Shown: in pieces, positions 8,718 to 19,111 of the stretch
Layout: each line of letters opens with the position of its first letter
Numbering within the stretch: position 1 is the stretch's first letter
Assembly: GCA_963700515.1 (NCBI GenBank)
Contig: CAVOXY010000021.1
Location: 248,001-312,000, forward strand
Length of the DNA: 64,000 nucleotides
Origin: JAJRVM01 sp963700515
GTDB taxonomy: Bacteria > Planctomycetota > Planctomycetia > Pirellulales > Pirellulaceae
Direction of reading: 5' to 3'
Position numbers and translations under genes: made by a program
Notes under the pieces: model-generated
Database searches by the model: none
What the model saw: the letters and a program-made list of their open reading frames with translations, nothing else
What the model was told of the DNA's origin: nothing

Positions 8718-9889
8718 ATGAGCAGGCATCCTGCGGTCTTGCTGGTGCTGGCCACCAGTCTCACTCTATGCACGCTGATTTCGGGTATGGCGCAGCAACA
8801 GAATTCACAGGCGCCGGCAGAAGTTGTTCGTCGCTTCGATAAGAACGGAGACGGTAAGTTGACCCGTGAGGAGCTACCCGAGCAGATGAGACCGACCTTT
8901 GACCGAGTTGACGCTAACAAAGATGGTTTCGTAACGCCCGAGGAGGAAGCGGCGTTCCGAACTCGAAATCGAGCAGCCCAAGAGCTCAGGAAAAAGCAGC
9001 CCGTGGCTCCTGGTGCTCAAGTGCCCGACAGCATGCAAGCCATCCGCGACATCCCGTACGCCGATAACGACAATCGGCGCCAGGCCTTGGATCTCTATCT
9101 GCCTAAACAACCGACCGATGGGAAACCATTACCGGTGATCGTCTGGATCCACGGCGGTGCCTGGCTGGCGGGGGATAGGGCGAGTGGCTTCGGTCAACTC
9201 CGAGCATTCGTGCATTCGGGCGACTACGCCGGTGTCTCGGTCGGGTATCGACTGACCGACGAAGCGAGTTGGCCGGCACAGATCTACGACTGCAAGGCAG
9301 CCATCCGCTGGATTCGCGGCAACGCCAAGAAGTACAATCTTGATCCCGACCGCATCGGTGTGTGGGGCAGTTCGGCCGGCGGTCATCTGGTCGCCATGTT
9401 GGGAACTTCTGGCGGAGTGGAATCGCTGGAAGGCAAGCTGGGGTCTTTTACGGACCAGTCGAGTCGCGTGACGTGCGTGGTCGATTTCTTCGGCCCTGCC
9501 GAGTTGCTGACGATGGGGGATGCTCCCAGTAGTCTTGATCACAATGCGGCCCGATCGCCTGAGTCGCAACTGGTCGGCGGAACATTGCAGGAGACGAAGG
9601 AAGTCGCCCGGGACGCCTCTCCCGTCACGTATGTGTCAAAGGATGATCCGCCGTTTCTCATTGTTCACGGCGACAAGGATATGACGGTTCCCTACAACCA
9701 GTCCGTCCGTTTCAACGAACTGCTCAAGGAAGCCAACGTCGACACGACGTTGATCACCATTGCGGGAGCGCGGCACACGGTGGCTTTGCCAGCCGCACGC
9801 TAAATGATCGAGTGCGGGCGTTCTTCGATAAACACTTGCGCGGCGAGCCGGCCGAGATTGAAGGCGGCACGATTCGCCGCGGGGAGTAG
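8718..9889 (+). CDS. Secreted EF-hand plus alpha/beta-hydrolase fusion (esterase), C-terminus frameshifted
   Basis: Signal peptide at residues 1-25. Two canonical EF-hand loops follow: DKNGDGKLTREE (41-52) and DANKDGFVTPEE (65-76). From about residue 110 it is a BD-FAE/carboxylesterase-like hydrolase: oxyanion motif HGGAW (145-149), nucleophile elbow GSSAG with Ser219, acid Asp near 319-321 in HGDKD, and His353. Right after His353 the frame reads to an early stop, but the next frame gives NDRVRAFFDKHLRGEP, the expected end of this family, stopping at 9889. One base seems missing near 9780. It likely deacetylates or deesterifies polysaccharides, with calcium tuning stability. AAAGGG lies about eight bases before the ATG. 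Confidence 0.85.
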
Positions 9890-10087
9890 GTGGTTTCCAA
9901 TACGAGTCTCTGTGCCACTGCTCAATGCGTTGGTCTTCCAATTGCTGATTGTCAGGACCCTCGTAACCGGTTTGCGGAGACGAGACCACATGATTTGAGC
10001 AGTGCCTCAGCGGGGAATAAGACCCCATCAGGGCCCCCGGGATTCACCGATCTTAACGAGGCGATCAGGTGGACAAAAAAATCGGCT

Positions 10088-10136
10088 GACAAAAAGATGA
10101 GTCGGATAGCAGATGTTTCTGTCATCCTTTTGCTGT
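10088..10136. terminator. Imperfect palindrome between convergent genes, possible bidirectional terminator
   Basis: GACAAAAAGATGA on the left pairs imperfectly with TCATCCTTTTGCTGTC on the right, around a loop of roughly twenty bases. It lies in the 275-base gap between the convergent esterase and serine hydrolase genes, where a shared terminator is expected. The stem is AT-rich and interrupted, so the structure is weak, and no second copy was found in the window. The rest of this gap holds no gene that I can see. Confidence 0.35.
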
Positions 10137-10164
10137 CCTGTTCAGTCTGTTCAGTTCACCGCCT

Positions 10165-11424
10165 CTATCGCTTCATGGCCGCGTAAACCAATCTCTTGAT
10201 CTCATCCCCGTAGTCGAATTTGCCGGTGGGATTGATTTGGACCATGTACAGTACGATCAACTTGTTGCGGGGGTCGATCGAGAATTTGGTTCCAGCGGCG
10301 CCGCCCCATCCGTAGGCACCCGAAGCGTCGACGGCAAAGCCGAGTCCGAACTTGAAGCCGGGAGACCGGTGGGGAATGCGTTTCAGCTGGTCGGTCGTCA
10401 TCTCTCGGACGGTCGCCGGCTTTAAGATCCGTTGGTCGCCATACTTTCCGTTGTTGAGCAGCATCTGGCAAAACGCCAGGTAGTCGGTCGCCGTCGAGCA
10501 CAAGCCTCCGCCGCCGGAGTAGAAGCGGTTGGCAGGCGTGACAAAACGTAACGACTGCATCGGGTTGGCCGGTTTCAGCCCGCCGTTATCATCCGGGCTG
10601 TACATTTGCGCAAGACGCGGGAGCTTTTCCTCAGGCACGGTAAAGAATGTGTCGTGCATACCGAGTGGTGTGAAGATTTGCTCCTGAAAAGTCTGGTCCA
10701 ACGTTGTGCCGGAAGCCACTTCGATCACGCGTCCCAACACGTCCGCCGATACGCTGTAGTGCCAGCGAGTCGCGGGCTGGTACAAGAGTGGGAGGGCAGC
10801 TAGTTTCGTGATCGTATCCTCGAGCGTACGATCCGTGATCAGTACCAGTGCGCTCCTGTATCGTTTATCCACCTCAGAATCTCCGAAGAAACCGTAGGTG
10901 AACCCCGATGTGTGACGCAGCAGAGTTCGCAGCACGGTAATCTCCCGCTCGGCAGGGACTTCCTTGGTGGTCGTCCCGCCATTCTCGCTTTCTTCCACCA
11001 TTACCTTTCGCTCGGCCAGTTGCGGCAAGTACTTGGCGATCGGATCGTCCAACGCCATCTTCCCCTGCTCGACCAGCATCATCGCTGCGACACTGGTGAT
11101 CGGCTTGGTCATGGAGTAGATACGGAAGATTGTATCGTCTTCCAGAGGAAGCTGTTTCTCCCGGTCACGCACTCCCCAATTCTTGGCGAGCACGATTTTG
11201 TCGTTGCGAGCGATCACCGCCATCGCGCCCACCAACTGGCCGGAATCGATGTGTCCCTGCATGACGCCATCGATGTGCGATAGCTTGACCCCGTCGAAAC
11301 CGGCTGACGCTGGATCTGCAACTTCAAACTCGCCTGCCGTTGCCGCAGTGGTCAAATACACCAACACGGCGAACGTGAGCGGTAGAAAGTACTTTGCCCG
11401 GAGAGCCTGGTGACGATGATTCAT
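10165..11424 (-). CDS. Secreted serine hydrolase, beta-lactamase/EstB (class C) family
   Basis: 419 residues from the ATG at 11424. A longer frame upstream is rejected: it begins inside short tandem repeats, and the signal peptide (NHRHQALRAKYFLPLTFAVL to about residue 30) starts at this ATG. The SxxK nucleophile motif is SMTK at 104-107, the Tyr motif is YSVSAD, and a late GGAAGTKF segment takes the place of KTG. This fits family VIII esterases and penicillin-binding-protein-like hydrolases rather than a true beta-lactamase. Such enzymes cleave short-chain esters or D-amino-acid peptides in the periplasm or outside. It is the last gene of a minus-strand series after the sialidase. The ribosome binding site is weak. 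Confidence 0.9.
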   Translation of the reverse strand: MNHRHQALRAKYFLPLTFAVLVYLTTAATAGEFEVADPASAGFDGVKLSHIDGVMQGHIDSGQLVGAMAVIARNDKIVLAKNWGVRDREKQLPLEDDTIFRIYSMTKPITSVAAMMLVEQGKMALDDPIAKYLPQLAERKVMVEESENGGTTTKEVPAEREITVLRTLLRHTSGFTYGFFGDSEVDKRYRSALVLITDRTLEDTITKLAALPLLYQPATRWHYSVSADVLGRVIEVASGTTLDQTFQEQIFTPLGMHDTFFTVPEEKLPRLAQMYSPDDNGGLKPANPMQSLRFVTPANRFYSGGGGLCSTATDYLAFCQMLLNNGKYGDQRILKPATVREMTTDQLKRIPHRSPGFKFGLGFAVDASGAYGWGGAAGTKFSIDPRNKLIVLYMVQINPTGKFDYGDEIKRLVYAAMKR

Positions 11425-11578
11425 GATGCAGATCCAAGTGTACGGGGCTGGCCTCGAAAGAGACCTTTTCCAGAATAGATGGTCCAGACGCGGATGACCG
11501 CATTCTGGTGTGCTAGCGATCGCCGTAACGCATGTTGACAATACAACGTTGTTTGTGGCGAGCTTGCCACACTCCTGA

Positions 11579-11630
11579 CCAATAACCAATAACCAATAAC
11601 AAGTGACCAATGACAAGTGACCAATGACCA
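11579..11630. repeat. Short tandem repeats (CCAATAA and GTGACCAATGACAA units)
   Basis: Three tandem copies of CCAATAA are followed by two copies of a unit close to AAGTGACCAATGAC. They lie between the sialidase stop and the serine hydrolase start. Just to the left, TGGCGAGCTTGCCACAC recurs in nearly the same form, reverse-complemented, near 46942 beside a related TCATTGGTCACT element, so the two sites look like members of one dispersed repeat. No coding capacity is evident. Confidence 0.7.
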
Positions 11631-11635
11631 CCCGA

Positions 11636-13286
11636 TCAGCGCTCTCCGGCTTCCAGCCAATCGACTGTGAAGATTACCAGAGAGATCGTCTGGTAGTCGT
11701 CTTTTTCGTATAGTATGCCAATGCGGCCGTCGGGCAACATGACGAGATTCGAGTAGGCGGATCCACCCTCGTAGATCAGTTTGTGAATCGGCCAGGTTTT
11801 TCCTTCATCGTAGCTCAGATGTACGGTCAGCTCGGTGCGATCGATCCCTGCGGGACTCGAGTACAAAATACGACTCTTGCCATCATCTTTACTGGGCCCC
11901 TTGTCATTGGACTCATCATCACCGGGCCACGTGCAGCGGAGGATACTACCTTGGCAGACGGGAGTTTGCAGGGCATCGTCCAAGTAGGTCGATCCAAAGG
12001 TCGCACCGCCGTCGCGACTGATGGCCGCGGCTCGATTGTGTTTGCCGTGATACGATCGCATCGAGAGAAGTACCGAGCCGTCAGTCAGTTCAACGGCCGC
12101 CGACTCGTTGGTCCGCTCGTCCGTGATTCCACCTAACTGCCACGTCTGGCCGTGGTCGTCGGACCAGAAGACGTGGCTGCGATACGGGTGTTTTGCCGGG
12201 TCAGAATGATCGGAATGATTGGCTGGGATCAGCATCCGCCCCTTGTGCTTGCCACGAATCAACTGGATCGCGTTGCCGGGACCCGTGGCGTACCAACGCC
12301 AATGGGCCTTGCGCACCTGATCGCTGATCTTCACGGGAGTGCACCAGGTGAGCCCATCATCAGCCGAGCTAGTGACGAAGGCGTGCCGGACGTCTTGGCT
12401 GGTGCCGTCCATGATCTTCGACTCGTGATCGCTGCCCAGATTCCAAGTCATCGGCAGCCAGATTACGCCCGTCTCTTGGTCGACCACGGGACACGGGTTG
12501 CCGCAAGTATTGGTGCCGTCATCCCACACGACTATCGGATCCGACCAGGTCTTGCCCGCGTCCGTACTGCGACGGACCAGCATATCGATATCGCCGGCAT
12601 CGCTCCGACTGCTCTTGCGCCCTTCGCAGAAGGCCAGCAGCGTACCCTTGGTGGAAACGACGATGGCGGGGATCCGAAACGTGTGGTAACCCTCTGTGCC
12701 GCTTTGGAAGACCGTTACATGCGGCAGCGGCGTGGGCGGGTCAAGCAGGTTGCCGGTGGCGGAGAACTGAGTCACCTGCATGGTACTGCGCCACGGACGC
12801 AAGTCCAACACGTAGGATGCGGTCAGCGAGTACTTCAGTGCTGTAAACCTGCTGGCCGTCAACTTCGATGGCCAGCTGATTTTCCGTACGCCGTAGCACG
12901 AGCACAAAAGGTTGACCTTCCTTGACGATCGGCATGCCCAGGTTCCGGGCGCCAAACAGGGGCCCTTCCGTGAACATTTCGCCGCCGCCGCCTTCAAAGC
13001 CGAAATGGCTGTTATTGACGACCAACGAAGCAGCGCTCTTGGCCAGCTTGCGGATACACAACTTCATTTCGACAACGAAATCACCCGGTCCCAGACGCTG
13101 TGGGGCATAGAGATAATTGCCGGTGCCGGAACAAGTCAGATAGTCTCCATCTTGTGTCCACGGCTGCCCGACGACTTGCACGTGCTTCGGCACTCCATCG
13201 ACGACAAACGGGCAGTCTGCCGCCAGGGACGGTGTCAATGAAGAAGCCAACAGAAGGAGTGCGACTGCGTATGGTTTAACTGTCAT
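11636..13286 (-). CDS. Secreted sialidase-like (BNR repeat) glycosidase with N-terminal lectin-like part, frameshifted
   Basis: Signal peptide at the start (MTVKPYAVALLLLASSLTP, cleavage near LAA). An N-terminal concanavalin-like segment (about 25-165) precedes the six-bladed sialidase domain. Five Asp-boxes are visible: STDAGKTW, SADDGLTW, SDDHGQTW, SRDGGATF and SYDEGKTW. The FRIP motif in YHTFRIPAIV carries the first triad arginine, and SDAGDIDML holds the probable acidic residue. The frame changes near 12805, where VGL of the first frame joins RPWRSTMQVTQ of the second; one base is missing there. An exo-alpha-sialidase or a related ulosonic-acid hydrolase is the likely activity. It follows the GH38 gene by 23 bases, consistent with co-transcription and joint attack on N-glycan-like chains. 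AGAGAGAG precedes the start. Confidence 0.87.
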
Positions 13287-13309
13287 GATGGAAAACTCTC
13301 TCTTTGACC

Positions 13310-16300
13310 TCATCGCCCAGGCAGCGCAACGCGAAGCGTGACAAACTGCCAGGGGGCCATCTCTATTGCGTCCGGGGCCGGGCCCAGAGGTTGTTTCCGC
13401 GAGATCGCAGAGCTGCGTCTGTACATGACCCGGCATCTGGCACGCCACGCGTGCCTGGGTCGGTGCCGCGGACGAGTTGAACAGGCGAAGAATGAGTGCC
13501 TCGCCATTGTTGGCGGGCTTCAGGCAAGTTACGACGACACCGGCGCCTGAGACTTGCACTGGCAACGCCATCGGCTTCGACTGGGGATCCACTGGCACGA
13601 TCACCAAGGGCTGGCTCCGCTCGATGCCGAACTGCTGAGCTCGCAACGAGTCGTATGCGTGATGCGGCTGCAGCGAATAGCGAAATGTCGTCGGGCCTTC
13701 CTGTCCCGCTTTGTAATTCGTTTCCCAATAGTTGTTCATCACGTAGGAATAGAGGGTTTGGGTCGGTTCAAGATGCTTGATCCAGCCGACGGCGGTGGGA
13801 TCGCACGTGATCTGCCCACCTCCAACAGCGGAGCATCAATCGTGGCCAGAGTAATTCCCAACTGATCATTCGCCACATCGGCCCATCGCTGCACCGTGAA
13901 GTAGTTCTTGCAGGCGCCGGGAAGCTGGTCCGTTTCCACTTGGGCAACGGTCCAGGGGATATCCATGCGAATCACGCCGTCGGGGACGTTCAGCGGAAAG
14001 GCAAAGTGGACGGCTTCTGGCTTCATAGACGTTCTTCTTGTCGACCACGTTGACGAGATCGACTCGATCGAGCCCGGCGATGAGGCTGACTTCACGTTGC
14101 AGTGAGTTGCAGCCCGGCGCATCCGAGGATATCGAAACCGAGGCTACCAGCGGCCCGTGATCTCGGACTGTTATCTCCGGTGAGCCTGCTCGCTGCGGGT
14201 GATCCGGTTTTCGTCCGGCAACGTAGAAGTAGTCATTGATCTGGGGCTCCTTCGCGTCGCCAGTCAGCACATAATCGTGGTCGTTCCAGACCAGTTTCGC
14301 GATGGCACCAGTCTGTTCGTTGAGTGTGACGGAGATCTGCTCATTCGACAGCGTGAGCCCTTCGATTGTGACGGGCGCTGCAAGTGACGTGGTAGCGGAG
14401 GTCTCGTTGCCCGTTGTGTGGAACGTGAATCGCCCGCGGCCAGCGGCGGCACTTCCGTGGCGAGAAAGACCAGTGCGCCGGACGCCAGGCGTTGGGATGG
14501 TACTACCTGACCCTGCGAGTTCTTGACGACCTCCCCGGCGACAGCCATGTCGGCCGGGATTTGGACAAGGTCTGTCCTGGGCCAGGAACAAGTATTCAAT
14601 ACATCGATTGCCGAGATATGTGTGGACTCTGACTTGCGCGTGGCCGTTGCCTTGGCCAGCAGTGCTTGGGACTCGGTTTCCGCATCCAAGGCGAATTTCT
14701 GCTTGATGGCCCATTGAGCTTTCGTGAAATCGCTCTCCGGTTCGGAGATGCTGCAATGAGCGCCCAGGTGTGTTCATCGTACAGAACGACGTTGCGCCAG
14801 GCCTGATCAAAGGCGCCGGTCGGAAACGCTTCGGGTTGGAGCATGGCGAAGAGTGTTTCGGCCTGCACGAGTCGCTCCGCGGCGGCTCGATTCAATGCCG
14901 TTTCGCGAGCCGACGATCCGGCGCCATCTTCCCAGTACGGAGTGAAATCGCCACTCAGTTCGGGCAGCTGATCTCCATAACGCCGCTCCAGCTCCTGCAT
15001 CATCTCGCTCGGTCGTGGCAATGATCAGTTTCGGGTAGGCATATTGCGAGTTCCAATCCTTGACGAAATCACTCAAATCGACTCCCGGGCCGGCATTGTC
15101 GCCCAGGCAATGACGCAGTTGTACCAGATCGTACGGATAGCCCGATTCGTCCATCTGTGTGAGGAGTCCGATCAAGCCATTGGCACCGCGAAATCCTTGC
15201 CAGTAGCCGGTGCCCGGGATCCAGCAAAGGAGCCGCTGGCCACCAGATGGTGAACGCCACCAAAACGGTTTGTCACCGTATTGGCTTAGTGTATAGCCAA
15301 TGCGATGCCCGCCGTTGGGCCCGATCGAGAAATATTTCACACCACTCTCGGCCAACACTGACACGAGGCCCCAGGTATATCCCGGTACGTCGCTGATCAT
15401 CGCCGAATCGATCGGTAGCTGATACTCGTGCTTCAGACGATTTCCGAAGTCCACCAGGCGGATCAATTCTTCCGGGCGGCAGAGGGCGGTCAATTCGTTA
15501 CCGTAGAGCGCATCGAGTCCGATCCAACCATTCTTCACGGCATCCAGGAACTCTTGTCGCTTCTCGGGGGTAGCCTGTTTCAGATAGCTGTCGGTCGCCC
15601 ACAACACTTCTGTGTTCCACTTGAACTGAGCCCCCGGCGGATAGTCAGCCGTCTTGCGCGAGGCTGCAATGGCCTGCTCATAATACTGCCAATGACTCTG
15701 TTCGACGTCCGTCTGCACGTGTGTGTAGCCGATATCCACGTGCGAATGAGGAAGCAGGTAGACGACCCACTTTCGTGCCGGTTTCAAGGTCAACTTGTCG
15801 GTGGCGAGCACCTTCTCACCGGCAACGATTTGGATAGCAACCTCTGTCGGTGATTCGACCGATGGAACCGGAACGTCGGAGGTTATTGAGCCCGGCTGCA
15901 AAGCGATCTGGAGCGGATCGGTGCCGGAAACACGAATGGTGGCCGGAGCGGCCTCCCCCAAATGCAGAATATCGACGCTGACCGTTTGGAACAGTCGACC
16001 TTGACGCTCGGTCAGCATTGGTGCGCTGCGGACGCCACGCACAAAAGTCCCCAATGGTTCGCAGAGAGTGCCGCCGGGTGGCGTTTCGAGCGCAATGAAG
16101 TCATAGAGAATCCAGCAACCGGAGATGGTCGTGATGCCGACGTGGTTGGTGCCGGTGCGGAGCAGAGTCGAAGGAAAAATGATTTCGAACTTGTGCTCGC
16201 GGCCCTTGCTGGGGTCCCCATAAACGCTGGCATCACCCGCACCGGGCGGTGTCGCATGCTCGAACGTCTGCCCATTAATGTCGATACGGAGCTTCGGCGG

Positions 16301-16654
16301 TATGGCCTTCTGCGTGTCGACCAAATCGAACAATAACTGGCAGTCGCCCGACGACGGCACCGTTTGGAGGCCAAACGCAATCTCGAACGTATGATTCCTG
16401 CCGCCAGCCCAGGAGTCGACCGGACCGGGCTGCACGTACGGCCAGTGCTGTCGCGGGTCCGATTTGCCAATCACAAAAAAACCGTCCGCGGAGTAGTCGC
16501 CATAATGGTTTGGTGACAAGGCGAATTCGGCGCCACTGTCGTCCTCAGTGCCGATGGTCCAGAGGCGCTGGGAGTCGTCGGCAGAGGCCAGTGTTGTCAG
16601 CGCCAGAAGAAAAGCAATGGCAGGCAGGCAGCAGGAGCATTTTGCTTGTGTCAT
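13310..16654 (-). pseudogene. GH38 alpha-mannosidase-like gene with about six frameshifts
   Basis: The first 545 or so residues are open: signal peptide (to about 25), an N-terminal beta-sandwich, then the GH38 barrel with LLPHSHVDIGYTH (zinc-binding His and Asp) and the probable nucleophile region in PIDSAMISDVPGYTW. Protein similarity then continues only by changing frame near 15005, 14750, 14430, 14050, 13790 and 13385, through LYDEHTW (the conserved family segment), ISVTLNEQTGAI and NYFTVQRWADV to a C-terminal beta domain ending ATLRV-like in FVTLRVALPGR at 13310. Full length would be about 1110 residues, normal for GH38. The sialidase gene starts 23 bases further on. The clustering of breaks in the second half makes real decay plausible, but base-calling errors would look the same. 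Confidence 0.8.
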
Positions 16655-16744
16655 GGTGACCGACCTTCACGTAAGTCAGGGTAAATCGGGATGGTTTCCT
16701 AGTATTGTACAACGTTTGGTGGGTGAAATGGGGCGGCTGCTACC

Positions 16745-16988
16745 GTAGCTGAAGCCGCGTAGGCTTCAGCGGGGTCGGGGCATCGTACGGCGTTTCATCT
16801 GAGCCCTGGGCGGGCTCAGCTACGGGCGTAGCGGAAGCCGCGTAGGCTTCAGCGGGGTCGGGGCATCGTACGGCGTTTCATCTGAGCCCTGGGCGGGCTC
16901 AGCTACGGGCGTAGCGGAAGCCGCGTAGGCTTCAGCGGGGTCGGGGCATCGACGGCGTTTCATCTGAGCCCTGGGCGGGCTCAGCTAC
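16745..16988. repeat. REPIN-like array A, three 83-base units
   Basis: Units start at 16745, 16828 and 16911. Each begins GTAGC, carries a first hairpin (GAAGCCGCGTAGGCTTC), a spacer of about 30 bases, a second hairpin (TGAGCCCTGGGCGGGCTCA) and ends GCTAC. The two hairpins thus face each other with GTAG feet outward, the layout of a REPIN. The last GCTAC overlaps the end of the GH50 gene and provides its stop codon on the minus strand. The sequence from 16655 to 16744 holds no gene that I can see. Confidence 0.9.
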
Positions 16989-19111
16989 TTCTCCCCCAGA
17001 CGCGTTTGATACATCGAGCTTCCCACCTCCCGCACGGCCTCTATCGTCTCGACGTACGGCCGGTCGCAGATGTCGACGAGCCCGATCTGGTAGTTCTCGC
17101 CATCGCCACGTCCGGTGGTTGCCTGATCGCTGTACTGGAACCAGTGCGTACCGACCAGGTAGGGGTTTCTTAGCGCGCCCTGCACGTAGCCGCGGTACGC
17201 GCTGGCTCTCGCTTCCTGGCTGGCCGTCGGCCGCAGTCCGGTGTGGAACATGCCGCGATCCAACGCCCCAAAATGGAACTCACCGACGATGACAGGCATA
17301 TCGATCCCCTGGGGTAGTGTGAAATCGGCGACGCTGTCTCGATAGAGGTTGTACCCGATTACGTCACAGTACTTGGCGGCTGCGCGAGCGCCACGATCGT
17401 TGACCCAGGCGAATCGACATCCCAGATACAAGTTGTCGGGAGCGACTGCTTTGACCGCCTCACGGCAGTTGCGAAAATACTCCTCGGCAATCCGCGTGTA
17501 GAATGCCCCAAGGTCCTCCTTCGCTTTCTTTGCGTCAGGCGGCGTGCGGCATTCGGCCAGCGCCTCCCACGATTGGTGTGTCGCAGCCCAGGATTCGTTC
17601 AGCTTCTCGATGGTCTTGTATTTCGCTTTCAAGTCGGCGAGAAAGACCTGCTTGGCTGCCTGTTCTGGAGGCGAAGCCAGTGTCGACTGGGCCAGCGAGA
17701 GTTCGTCTCCCCAGGCCAGTTCGTTGTCAACGAAATAGCCGATGCACCAGGGATCGCCGGCCGATTTGCCTTCTTCCCAATTCATGCGACGGTCCAGTGC
17801 CGCCCGAAACGAGGGATCGAATGGATCGGGGAATTTGCCCCAGTAGCCGCTGCTCCCCTCAATCGGCTTCGCTCCGCCGCTGCCGGCGGAAACGACGTAA
17901 GGTGTTCTGCGCAAAAGGTAGATTTGCGAATCGGACCAGTTGGCGATCGTATTCATAGACCAGCTGCGCAGCCTCTGGTGGATTGTGTCGGCAGCAGCCG
18001 TTTCAAATCCATCTCCGTATTTCCGCAGCAGATTAGCGCCGGCGAAGTTGAAGGTCCGGTAAGTCCCTTTGCCTTCGTAGTAATTGTGCGGTGCCCAGGA
18101 TGCCTGACCGTAGAAGCGAGCCAACGGGGAGTCTTTGACCGGCAAATCCGTGAAATAGAATTCGCGGTCCGTGATCGGAGTGGTGCCCTGTGAGAAGCCG
18201 ACGCAGTCGACACCGTGCGACCAGAACAAACGACCGGCGGGGTCGACCAGCCACCACTTGTCACGATATTTCGTCGTGTAAAAAAAACCGGTACTCTTCA
18301 GCTGCGGTCCAGCATTCCAGCCGCCGTATTGATTCCATTCGTCAGGACCGGGATGCTCGGCCAGCTCAATCTGTTCACGTTTGGCGTTCTGCTTCAAATC
18401 TGCTGCGGATTGTGTTTTACCGGGCCAGTCTTTGTGGTTGAACTGGCCAAACTGGTCAATCATCGGAAAGAAGCTTTCGGGCGACAACGACAACCACTCG
18501 GCGTGCGGCTGGGTACCTTGTGCTCGAATGGCACCGATCTGGAACTGGTAGTCCTGTATGGGCTTGCCGACGAAGATGATGAGTTGCGTAATTCTCGACG
18601 CATCCAGCCCTTTGTCCTTTTCATAGCCGCCCGGGTACCCACGCATGCCGAAGAGTTTTTCGGCCAAGGCCGGAGGAAGTTGCCGACGGAGGATTACGGC
18701 GAGTTCCTTGCCTTCATTCGGCTTCAGCTCGACATGGTCGGTCACACTGTTCTGCTGGCCGTCGCCACCAGGACTGTCGGCCCGACAGTAGACGGTGACC
18801 GCCTGCGTACCGACGTTTTTCAGAGAAACAGCGAGCTCTGAAAACTCGGCCAGATCCCAAGAGCCGCTGGGGGCCTTGATGGTGACCCCCGGCCAGTCGC
18901 TCTTGTGTCCGGTGGTGACCTGCAGGACGGCGGCGCCGGCGTCCATCGCAATGTTCGCCTGTGCATCAGAAGTTGTTGTCAGCTGGCTCTGGTAGTCTTC
19001 ACCGAAGGACACGAGCGTTTTGGCCGGCGGTTGCAGCGCGGGTAGGCTGTTCGGCGAACTGGCAGCCACAGCAACCGCGGCGAGCAACCCGAGGAATCGG
19101 TGAATCATCAT
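16985..19111 (-). CDS. Secreted GH50 beta-agarase-like glycoside hydrolase
   Basis: 708 residues, signal peptide to about residue 27. An N-terminal carbohydrate-binding-like beta-sandwich (about 30-200, ending in the strand TQLIIFVGKP) precedes the catalytic TIM barrel, which begins LKSTGFFYTTKYRDKWWLVD and RLFWSHGVDCVG, a hallmark of GH50 and related agarase-type enzymes. FVDNELAW carries the likely acid/base Glu and VIVGEFHFGALDRG the likely nucleophile. It probably cleaves a beta-linked galactan such as agarose or a relative; exact specificity cannot be read from sequence. The gene is intact. AAGAGG precedes the tandem ATGs at 19111 and 19108. Its TAG stop lies inside the terminal GTAGC of repeat array A. 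Confidence 0.87.
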   Translation of the reverse strand: MMIHRFLGLLAAVAVAASSPNSLPALQPPAKTLVSFGEDYQSQLTTTSDAQANIAMDAGAAVLQVTTGHKSDWPGVTIKAPSGSWDLAEFSELAVSLKNVGTQAVTVYCRADSPGGDGQQNSVTDHVELKPNEGKELAVILRRQLPPALAEKLFGMRGYPGGYEKDKGLDASRITQLIIFVGKPIQDYQFQIGAIRAQGTQPHAEWLSLSPESFFPMIDQFGQFNHKDWPGKTQSAADLKQNAKREQIELAEHPGPDEWNQYGGWNAGPQLKSTGFFYTTKYRDKWWLVDPAGRLFWSHGVDCVGFSQGTTPITDREFYFTDLPVKDSPLARFYGQASWAPHNYYEGKGTYRTFNFAGANLLRKYGDGFETAAADTIHQRLRSWSMNTIANWSDSQIYLLRRTPYVVSAGSGGAKPIEGSSGYWGKFPDPFDPSFRAALDRRMNWEEGKSAGDPWCIGYFVDNELAWGDELSLAQSTLASPPEQAAKQVFLADLKAKYKTIEKLNESWAATHQSWEALAECRTPPDAKKAKEDLGAFYTRIAEEYFRNCREAVKAVAPDNLYLGCRFAWVNDRGARAAAKYCDVIGYNLYRDSVADFTLPQGIDMPVIVGEFHFGALDRGMFHTGLRPTASQEARASAYRGYVQGALRNPYLVGTHWFQYSDQATTGRGDGENYQIGLVDICDRPYVETIEAVREVGSSMYQTRLGEK

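Noticed and set aside
10165..11424. Antibiotic-resistance beta-lactamase
   Set aside because: The KTG motif is absent (GGAAGTKF instead) and the context is polysaccharide degradation; EstB-like esterase fits better.
12152..12925. 257-residue plus-strand frame opposite the sialidase
   Set aside because: The minus strand carries five Asp-boxes and the FRIP motif; this frame has none.
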